DNA from: Cephalotus follicularis
Lineage: Eukaryota > Streptophyta > Magnoliopsida > Oxalidales > Cephalotaceae
Reading direction: 5' to 3'
NCBI GenBank assembly: GCA_001972305.1
Contig: BDDD01001468.1
Coordinates: 124,001-188,000 of the forward strand
Length of the DNA: 64,000 nucleotides
How positions within the stretch are numbered: the stretch's first letter is position 1; each line of letters begins with the position of its first letter. Shown here piece by piece: positions 56,700 to 64,000 of the stretch. The notes below the pieces were generated by a model, which was not told the origin of the DNA, made no database searches, and worked only from the letters and a program-made list of their open reading frames with translations. A program made the position numbers and the translations under genes.

Positions 56700-59639
56700 A
56701 TTGATTTTTCTGAAGTTTCATGAGTAGAGCTTGGAGATGCATTGGGTGTTTTGGACCTTCTTTTCGAAGAGTTTTGCGAAGGCTGAAAATTTTTGTTTTT
56801 AAGTTTCTAACTTTTGGTTAGAGTTTTTTTTTTTTTATCTTAAATATCTTTTTTTTTTCATAATATGTTAATAAATCAGAATATCAATGGATGCAAGAGG
56901 ATGAATCATTTTATAGACCTATTAATTTTGCTGTTTTGATTAGAAAGAAGCAGTGGACAAGGTGAAAACATTTTCCAAAAGTTATAATTTAAAATTTTAT
57001 GTTTGAAGTTGTGTCGAATTTTCATTTCCTTTGATTACAGTGGTTCGTTGTTGAATTCCGATTCTAGAGTGTTCATATCACTTGGAAATGAAATAAATAG
57101 TAAGTACAAATAGTGGTTTAATATCTACTCCCATCATTTTTTGTCCTTATTTCTAATACATCTAAAACATCATTGTGCTTTTCAACGTTTTCATTGACCA
57201 TCACGTGGATCTTCAATGTTTCAAATTAATCATTCTGTAATCAATTTAAACAAATTTTTACTAACGTCTTTACTGTCATACACTATAAATACCTCAAATG
57301 GTCCAAATTTATGGTCAAATGTTCTTGATAAAGAGTCAATTTTGCATTCACTATTCAAGAAATTGATTGGGAGGTCCAAGAAAGTGAGAACGAGGAATCC
57401 TAGTGAAGACGTTAATGGCGTAGTTTCTGTTATATATATCTATATATATAACATTAAAAGCTCAATTTATGCGCTTATAGATTCTTGGGTTAATATCATT
57501 GTGCTCCTAACGTTTTCATTGACCATCATATTGACCCCTAATGTTTCAAATTAATCATTACCACCTCTAACATTACATTCCGTAACAGAAACTACGCGAA
57601 CAAAATCAATCATAAGGATTGAATATAAACATGGATGGGGAGAATCAAAGATAATAAGGCTTTTCACATTTTCTGAAGTTTTATGAGTAGAGCTTAGAGA
57701 TGCATTGGGTGTTTGGGACCTACTTTTCGAAAAGTTTTGCAAAGGTTGAAAAATTTTATTTTTAAGTTTTCAAAACTTTTGGTTAGAGTTTTGGTTGTTT
57801 TATCTTATATATATAATCTGTTAATAAACCAGAATATCAGTGGATGGAAGAAGGTGAATCATTTTATAGACCCATTAATTTTGCTGTTTTGATTAGGAAG
57901 AAGCAATGGACAAGGTGAAAACATTTTCCAAAAGTTATAATTTTAAATTTTACTTTGTTTGAAGTTGTGTCGAATTTTCATTTCCTTTGATTACAGTGGT
58001 TTGTTGTTGAATTCCGATTCTTGAGTGATCATATCACTCAGAAATGAAATAAATACTTAAGTACAAAAAGTGGTCTAATATCTACTCCCATCATTTTTTG
58101 CCCTTATTTCTAATGCCATCTAAAACATCATTGTACTTTCCAACGTTTTCATTAACCATCATGTGGATTTTCAACGTTTCAAATTAATCATCATTATCAC
58201 TCTTAACGTCACATTATGTAATTAATTTAAACAAATTTTTACTAACGTCTTTACTATCATACACTATTAATACCTCAAATGGTCCAAATTTATGGTCAAA
58301 TGTTCTTGATAAATAGTGTATTCAGCCTTCACTATTCAAGACATTGATTGGGAGGTCCAAGACAGTGAGAACGACGAATCCTAGTGAAGGCGTTAATGGC
58401 GTAGTTTCTGTTATATATATCTATATATATAACGTTAAAAGCTCAGTTTATGCGCTTATAGATTCTTGGGTTAACATCATTGTGCCACCAACGTTTTCAT
58501 TGACCATCATATGGACCCATAATGTTTCAAATTAATCATCACCACCTCTAACATCACATTCCGTAACAGAAACTACGCCAACAAAATCAATCATAAGGGT
58601 TGAATATAAACATGGATGGGGAGAATCAAAGATCATAAGGCTTTCCACATTTTCTGGAGTTTTATGAGTAAAGCTTAGAGATGCATTGGGTGTTTGGGAC
58701 CTGCTTTTCAAAGAGCTTTACAAAGGCTGAAAAATTTTGTTTTGAAGTTTTCAAAACTTTTGGTTAAAGTTTTGGTTGTTTTATCTTATATATATAATCT
58801 GTTAATAAACCAGAATATCAGTGGATGGAAGAGGGTGAATCATTTTATAGACCCATTAATTTGTTGTTTTGATTAGGAAGAAGCAATGGACAAGGTGAAA
58901 ACATTTTCCAAAAGTTATAATTTAAAATTTTACTTTGTTTGAAGTTGTGTCGAATTTTCATTTCCTTTGATTACAGTGGTTCGTTGTTGAATTCCGATTT
59001 TTGAGTGATCATATCACTTGGAAATGAAATAAATACTTAGTACAAAAAGTGGTCTAATATCTACTCCCATCATTTTTTGGTCTAATAGCTATTCCCATCA
59101 TTTTTTGCCCTTATTTCTAATGCCATCTAAAACATCATTGTGCTTTCCAACGTTTTCATTGACCATCATGTGGATGTTCAATGTTTCAAATTAATCATCA
59201 CCATCACTCTTAACGTCACATTCTCTAATCAATTTAAACAAATTTTCACTAACGTCTTTACTATCATACACTATCAATACCTCAAATGGTCCAATAAAGA
59301 GACTATTCTGCCTTCACTATTCAAGAAATTGATTGGGAGGTTCAAGACAGTGAGAACGAGGAATCCTAGTGAAGGCATTAATGGCGTAGTTTCTGTTATA
59401 TATATCTATATATATAACGTTAAAAGCTCAATTTATGCGCTTATAGATTCTTGGGTTAACATCATTGTGCCCCTAACATTTTCATTGACCATCATATGGA
59501 CCCCTAATGTTTCAAATTAATCATCACCACCTCTAACATCACATTTCGTAACAGAAACTACGCCAACAAAATCAATCATAGGGGTTGAATATAAACATGG
59601 ACGGGGAGAATCAAAGATCATAAGGCTTTTCACATTTTC
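56700..59639. repeat. Three tandem units of ~970 bp behind the PPR gene
   Basis: The landmark ATGCATTGGGTGTTT recurs at 56737, 57700 and 58681 (steps of 963 and 981 bp), and GAATCCTAGTGAAG recurs at about 57397, 58376 and 59362. Units are highly alike with small insertions. Each unit ends GGCTTTTCACATTTT or close to it. Each contains two related phrases around ACGTTTTCATTGACCATCA and a short element-like segment with 15-bp inverted ends (57417-57597 and equivalents). No coding sequence. Confidence 0.88.
57417..57597. repeat. MITE-like segment with 15-bp inverted ends
   Basis: GCGTAGTTTCTGTTA at 57418-57432 is the exact complement of TAACAGAAACTACGC at 57583-57597, about 180 bp apart, with a TATATATATCTATATATATA core next to the left end. 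The same pair occurs in the other two tandem units (near 58398 and 59384). No clear target duplication. It could be a small DNA transposon carried along in the tandem duplication. Confidence 0.5.
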
Positions 59640-60614
59640 ATGGCTAAGGTGTGCCAAAGCATCCGCTTATTGATTGCCTTCATGAAAATTGTGTGAAATC
59701 TGACAATCCCAGTCCCGATGTAGAAGCTCTCGACAGTCTTCGATGAGAGCACCAAGAGGGTGAAGCTTTGTACTGCTGACTTGATCAATTGAATTGCCAC
59801 CAATGAGTCTGTTTCAATAATGAGTTTGCGAATCTGACCATTCCCAGCAATAATAAGACCAGTTCTCAAGCTCCATTTTTCTGCTTGGTTTATAGGGCAT
59901 ACACCAATAAAGCATGAGAACCCTGTTACCCATTGTCCATTCACGCTCCTAATAAGACCACCTGCCTCTGATACTCCTAAGTTACCCTTAGTAGATCCAT
60001 CTATGTTAAGTTTGAAATAATTGTGAGGTGGAGGTGACCAACTTACTTCTCTTGGTTGCAATTCTATTGGCAAAGTTAATCACTTCATGAATATCCTAAG
60101 CTTTGCCTTCGAAAGTCCAGATATTGAGAGCACACCATAAAGCATAGCATATCTATAAAAAAAATGTATCCCTAATCTGTATTTCGCATTGTGCCGCCAC
60201 TCAAATTATCTTTAAGCCAATCTTTGATGTTAAGATGGAAGAAGAATGTGTTCAAAATACTATGCGATACTTCTTTCCAGATGCTGGTAGCATGAACACA
60301 ATCCCTCAAAATATGGATGCAGTTTTCAAGGGGGCTAAGCATCTTCGACAATGACTACTATCAGTGAGATGGCATTGATGTCTGATTTCATTAGATAAAA
60401 GTCTATTGTGCATAGCGAACCACAAGAAGAATTTTAGTTTGGCAAGATAGGAAACATGCCAGATCCATATCCATGAAGCATCCGGTGAATTTTGCGGAGG
60501 TTGTAACAGATTATAGGTTGCTTTAACTGAGAATGCACCATTTATAGAATCCTTCCATATGAGAACATCTCTCGAAATATAGACGATAGGAACTGGTGTT
60601 GTTTGTATTCTAGC
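59630..60614 (-). mobile_element. LINE 3' end: zf-RVT and RNase H remnants
   Basis: Minus-strand text from about 60600: DVLIWKDSINGAFSVKATYN, ASWIWIWHVSYLAKLKFFLW, FAMHNRLLSNEIRHQCHL, SHCRRC, the zinc-binding domain that follows reverse transcriptase in plant L1 elements. From 60060 comes an RNase H domain (WSPPPHNYFKLNIDGSTKGN, SEAGGLIRSVNGQW, IIETDSLVAIQLIKS) that is still open for 147 residues. One base is missing after CRRCLAP (near 60345), shifting to ENCIHILRDC, and a stop follows further on near 60180. The DGS and ETDS motifs hold metal-binding acids. The 5' part of the LINE is replaced by the Copia LTR at 60615, so the piece is dead. The RNase H alone could also be a host RVT_3-like gene, but the zf-RVT in front argues for LINE. 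Confidence 0.78.
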
Positions 60615-61782
60615 TGAAAAACCTATATGGCAACCTTAAATTTACAAAAGTTTGTGGAATAAATAAATTAAGAACTATGAAACTAAACAAGCAATTACAA
60701 GAACAATTAAAATTATTTGTAAGTAAAGAGAGAAGGGATAGAGAGAGTGCAAACGAATTTATAGTGGTTCGGCAAATTCTGTGCCTACGTCCACTTTCTC
60801 AAGACTCCCTTGAGATTCCACTAGAAACCACTAGCACCCTTTGATTTTGGTTACGGGTACAAATCAAAGAAAACCACCTTACACTTGATTTTGGGTTACG
60901 GGTGCAAATCAACTAAACACTTTACAAGGGTTCACTCCCCTCAACAATCTCACAAAGGGTTTTAACAACCTTTTTACAAAGAAAGATTTGTAATAATGGT
61001 TTTGTGTTTATAAAGTAACCTCTCAAAGGTTTGATATGAAAGTGTAAGAATGTTTGACACACAAGCTTTGAAGGATTTGAAAGTGGAAGCTTTTCTCTTA
61101 CTAAGTTCTTCTCTTTTGTGGATGTGCAAGTTGAGCTCTTGAGATTAGATGATCAAAGTCACTTTGATCTTGTTTCTTGGCCTCTCTATATAGCTTTTTT
61201 CAGTTTATGGCCATTGTAAAAGTGTTATAGCCATTGCTTGTTGTATTGGAAATTATTGCTTCAAAGTCGGCTCTTTAAACGCAATCAGTAATTTTTCAGC
61301 TCCGTAAAGCGTCGACGGTGTCGCATAAAGCATCGACGCTTATGTTACCGTTATGCGTCTGAATTTGAATTTTTTCGCTCAGTCTGTTGGCGCTTTGATC
61401 TGGGTGTCGACTTTTTGGCATAAAGCGCTGACGCTTTCCCTTGAGCGTCGCCGCTTTGAATTCCTCAATTGATTTTTGCAAGCTTCTGTTTTTAATCGCT
61501 GATACATGCTCTTCAAGCGTTGACGCCTTGGTCCAAACCGCTGACGCTTTCCATTAGACCATCGAAGCTTTAAGCAGTTTTAGCTTAGACGAGTTCAGCT
61601 GTTGGTGCTTTGCTCATTGCCTTCGTAGCTGGCTTAAGCTCTGACGCTTTGCTCAAAACCGTCGGCGCTTTGTCCTGTTTCTGTACTTCTTAATTTTGTT
61701 TATCTTTTCTTGCACAGAAAGTAACAAAGTTAAATGCAAATATGTAATCATTAAAATTCAGGATTGAGACTAAAAGTTAATA
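60615..61782 (-). repeat. E8 3' LTR
   Basis: On the plus strand it begins TGAAAAACCTATATGGCA and ends GACTAAAAGTTAATA. Aligns throughout with 35799-36823 but is about 140 bp longer, mainly from extra GCTTT/GTCGACG motif copies at about 61510-61675 and small insertions near 60820-60900. Confidence 0.82.
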
Positions 61783-62414
61783 ATCTCCCGATTTTTGATG
61801 ATTACAAAAATTTGCTGCATTAAGGAAAAGAATGTATAACAGTTCATAACAGTAAGTGCATTTGAATGATAGATTTCCTTTAGATACCAACTTTAAAACT
61901 TTAGATAAACTTCTCCTTAATATGACAAACTCTTTTTAACCTTCCTTTGAACTTAAAGTCTAATTCTCCCTATAAGACTAAATTTCAAATTCACAACAAA
62001 AAAAACTATGCATATAATCCTATTTATGGTTTCCTTTTAACATAAACTCTCCCTTAATATAAGCTATCAATTTTTCCTTAACCCTAAAGCATTCTCCCCC
62101 CTTTTGTTAACATAAAAAAAAAATTCAACAATTTTGAGATCATATAGAAAAATTTAAAGGGATATCAATTGAAAAATAATTTTGAAATAAAATCAAATAA
62201 AAGTGAATCCATTGAAGGTAAAGAGTATTTAAAGAGAGCATTTCATCATATCATTACTCGAACACATTACCTCCCCCTCAACAAAGGCTTTTCTCCCCAA
62301 CATTATGTACTTGAAAATTTTGATTTTAGCTTCAAGTGCACCTACAAAACAAAGATTTAAACTTTTGGTACCCATTTGAACTTGGGTCATTGCAGGTTAG
62401 TCACATAGGTTCCT

Positions 62415-63219
62415 TTAGGAACCCAATTTTTCTAGTTTTACCAAAACAAAAGTTATTTTATAAATACAAGAGGTAGAAACATGTCCTAGTCTACCCCAAT
62501 AATTGCAAACAATTTTAGGCTCATTTTTCTTAATAAAGAAATTATTAAAGTGTTTGACATTATTCATTTCTTCGTAGCCGAGACCGGCTTTGTCAAAAAC
62601 ACACATTTGAAGTCCTAGAAGATTATCTAACTTGTCGCTACTATTTGAAAATTTCGAAAAAGGTTTCTTCAAAGCATCAATTTCAAGTTTTAGCTTTTCA
62701 TTTTTTTCCTTAAAGTCAATTGACAGTTTTGAAGAAACATTTAAAACGTCAATCTCATTCATATAGTAACTCTTCTCATTTTTTAGAGATTCAATTTCAC
62801 TTATATATTTGCTATTTTCACTCTTTAGATTTTCAATTTCTTAAGCCATTGAAATAACATTTTTCTTTAGAGTCTTGTTTCTCAAGCAAACATTTTCATA
62901 TTCATTAAACAAGTTTTCATATGCATTTGACAGCTCATCAAAAGTAAAATTTACCTCATCTTCATCCTCTTCCATTGCCATGAGAGCTAGGTTTACAACC
63001 TCTTCATCACTTTCTTCTTCGGAGCTTGAGGGATCGCTATCATCCCATGTGGCTACCATTGCTTTCTTCTTCTTGGAGTGTTCATTGCACTTCTTGAATG
63101 GCTCTTTCTTTTTAACACTCGCTTTTGAAGTGACCCGGCTTTTTACACTCATAACAAGTTGGCTCTTCCCTTTTACTTGATTCTTTTTCTTGAGAGAATT
63201 TCTTTTTGAAGGCCTTTTT
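62415..63219 (-). mobile_element. E8 gag remnants (Copia)
   Basis: Rightmost part: basic text then KKKAMVATWDDSDPSSSEEE and NLALMAMEEDEDEVNFTFDE, the acidic segment typical of the gag C-terminus in a common plant Copia group, followed by a coiled-coil-like stretch. Farther left (62762-62415): LSIDFKEKNEKLKLEIDALK, then a zinc-knuckle-like CNYWGRLGHVSTSC. The 62765-62840 stretch between carries more of the coiled coil. It is broken in a few places. Confidence 0.75.
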
Positions 63220-63400
63220 TGTAACACCCCGCGCCCGCAGGGCAGACACGTGGCATTACTCTCAATCTAATACACAATACAATGGTCGGGACTAGCAATA
63301 TAAAAATGCGGAAAACTTTAAAACTTTGCAATACACATCAGTTGCGAAAGATACAATACAAATCCATCCATACAACACAGTACAAATCCTTTATAATATT
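63220..63400. repeat. LTR-like fragment (Gypsy-type end)
   Basis: Begins TGTAACACCCCGCGCCCGCA, close in style to the TGTCACACCCCG and TGTCACGTCCC ends of the Tekay LTRs at 25781 and 45563, and continues with a similar TCCATCCATACAA phrase. It interrupts E8 gag. The right edge is uncertain because LINE-like coding text follows within ~100 bp. Confidence 0.45.
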
Positions 63401-63419
63401 AGAAGGTAGAAGTACGTCA

Positions 63420-64000
63420 TGGACGGATAGTTTTGTTGCACGCGCTTGTGCAGTGGCAAATGAAGTGGATGAAGTGTCGAGTGCTGACAAGCAGAAGGAT
63501 GCGTTGAATGGTCCGTCTGACCTTGCACCTTTAACCGTTGGTCCCTCTTGTGATGGTGACAGAAGGTTGGTACAAGATAAAGTAGCCCCTGCGCCTGTGT
63601 ACGTGGGAACTGGTGCTCCCCCCTTTTCTGCGTTGCAGTGTACTGGCATAAACCATGCAGGTAAGCAAGCTGCTTCCTTAAACCCCTCTGGACCTGTTGG
63701 TGATGTCCCGTTGGCTGCGCCGTCTTCAACTGATGCTACCTGTTTGAAGCCATCTTCTTCAGTCCAATCGTGGAAGGAACTTTTTGCTCCGTCTAATAAC
63801 CCTGACTCTTCTCTGGAGTTCTTTCAGCCCTCGATGGTGGATGGACAGCCTAGGGCAAAACCCCCCCCCTAAGGTTGCTCTGAATGGGGCTAAGGAATGG
63901 GAGCACTCCATTGTTGCGTTCTTAGTTGGTAAGAAGCTCCCAAACAGGGACGTTTTGCAGATCCTTCAGAGGAAGTGGGGACAGGTTGGTAGGTTTTCGA
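63420..64000 (+). mobile_element. Probable LINE ORF1 (DUF4283-like), cut by the window edge
   Basis: An open plus-strand frame carries a Ser/Pro/Ala-rich stretch ([46 protein letters not shown]) and stops after a run of nine C at about 63861-63869. In the next frame, directly after the C run, comes [20 protein letters not shown] then [20 protein letters not shown], the start of the RNA-binding-like DUF4283 domain found in ORF1 of plant L1 LINEs. One extra C would account for the shift. The true start is unclear since the frame runs back into the LTR-like fragment. The rest lies beyond the window. It could alternatively be a host DUF4283 zinc-knuckle gene. Confidence 0.5.

Larger units (their letters stand above)
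60615..63219 (-). mobile_element. E8: Copia element, 3' LTR and gag remnants
   Basis: LTR at 60615-61782 (same family as the solo LTR at 35799-36823), followed on the plus strand by ATCTCCCGATTTTTGATG, the complement of the purine tract that precedes many Copia 3' LTRs. Gag text lies at about 63219-62415 on the minus strand. No pol was recognised between gag and LTR, and no 5' LTR is in view, so the copy is not whole and is broken in several places. It sits in a LINE remnant. Confidence 0.78.

Overview
This window is nuclear DNA of a flowering plant, most likely a eudicot. Coding pieces are split by GT/AG introns. The one clearly intact gene is a plant DYW-type pentatricopeptide-repeat (PPR) gene closely resembling Arabidopsis At1g20230. 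Everything from about 12.8 kb to 53 kb is nested LTR retrotransposons (Athila-like and Tekay-like Gypsy, plus Copia) with plant-type tRNA primer sites. No species can be named from sequence alone.

Region 1 (1-12.8 kb) is a patchwork of host-gene pieces that keep their introns but lie scrambled on both strands: two exons of one Raf-like kinase facing each other (481-605 plus, 3669-3915 minus); the C-terminal end of a purple acid phosphatase; unrecognised minus-strand exons; UMP-CMP kinase exons on the minus strand with the missing P-loop exon on the plus strand 3 kb away; the C-terminal half of ERCC1; and a FAR1/Mutator-type transposase gene with one apparent frameshift. A roughly 510-bp inverted repeat (4889-5397 and 11782-12292) brackets the UMP-CMP kinase, ERCC1 and FAR1 part. 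This looks like gene capture and shuffling by a Mutator-like element, but no target-site duplication was found.

Region 2 (12.8-37.0 kb) is a nest. An Athila-like element (E1, minus strand) has a second Athila-like element (E2) inserted in its 5' LTR, with the 5-bp duplication CGGTA at both ends. E2 contains part of a Tekay-like element (E3), whose LTR carries a 401-bp tandem duplication. The same E1 LTR also received a 1.3-kb Mutator-type DNA element (53-bp ends, 9-bp duplication), which itself holds a solo Copia LTR with its own 5-bp duplication.

Region 3 (37.0-53 kb) holds Tekay-like remnants (E6/E7). A Copia element (E4) sits in the E6 gag region and carries an LTR-like insertion. A solo Athila-type LTR with a perfect 5-bp duplication sits in the Tekay LTR. 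All these copies are broken.

Region 4 (54.2-64 kb) starts with the intact PPR gene. Directly behind it come three tandem copies of a repeat of about 970 bp, then a LINE 3' end (zf-RVT and RNase H), a Copia element end (E8), and at the window edge a probable LINE ORF1.

Two things stand out: the scrambled exons of two separate host genes, and degenerate arrays of a GTCGAC-centred motif recurring in LTRs and leaders of several unrelated retrotransposon families. Only the PPR protein can be assigned a likely living role, organellar RNA editing.
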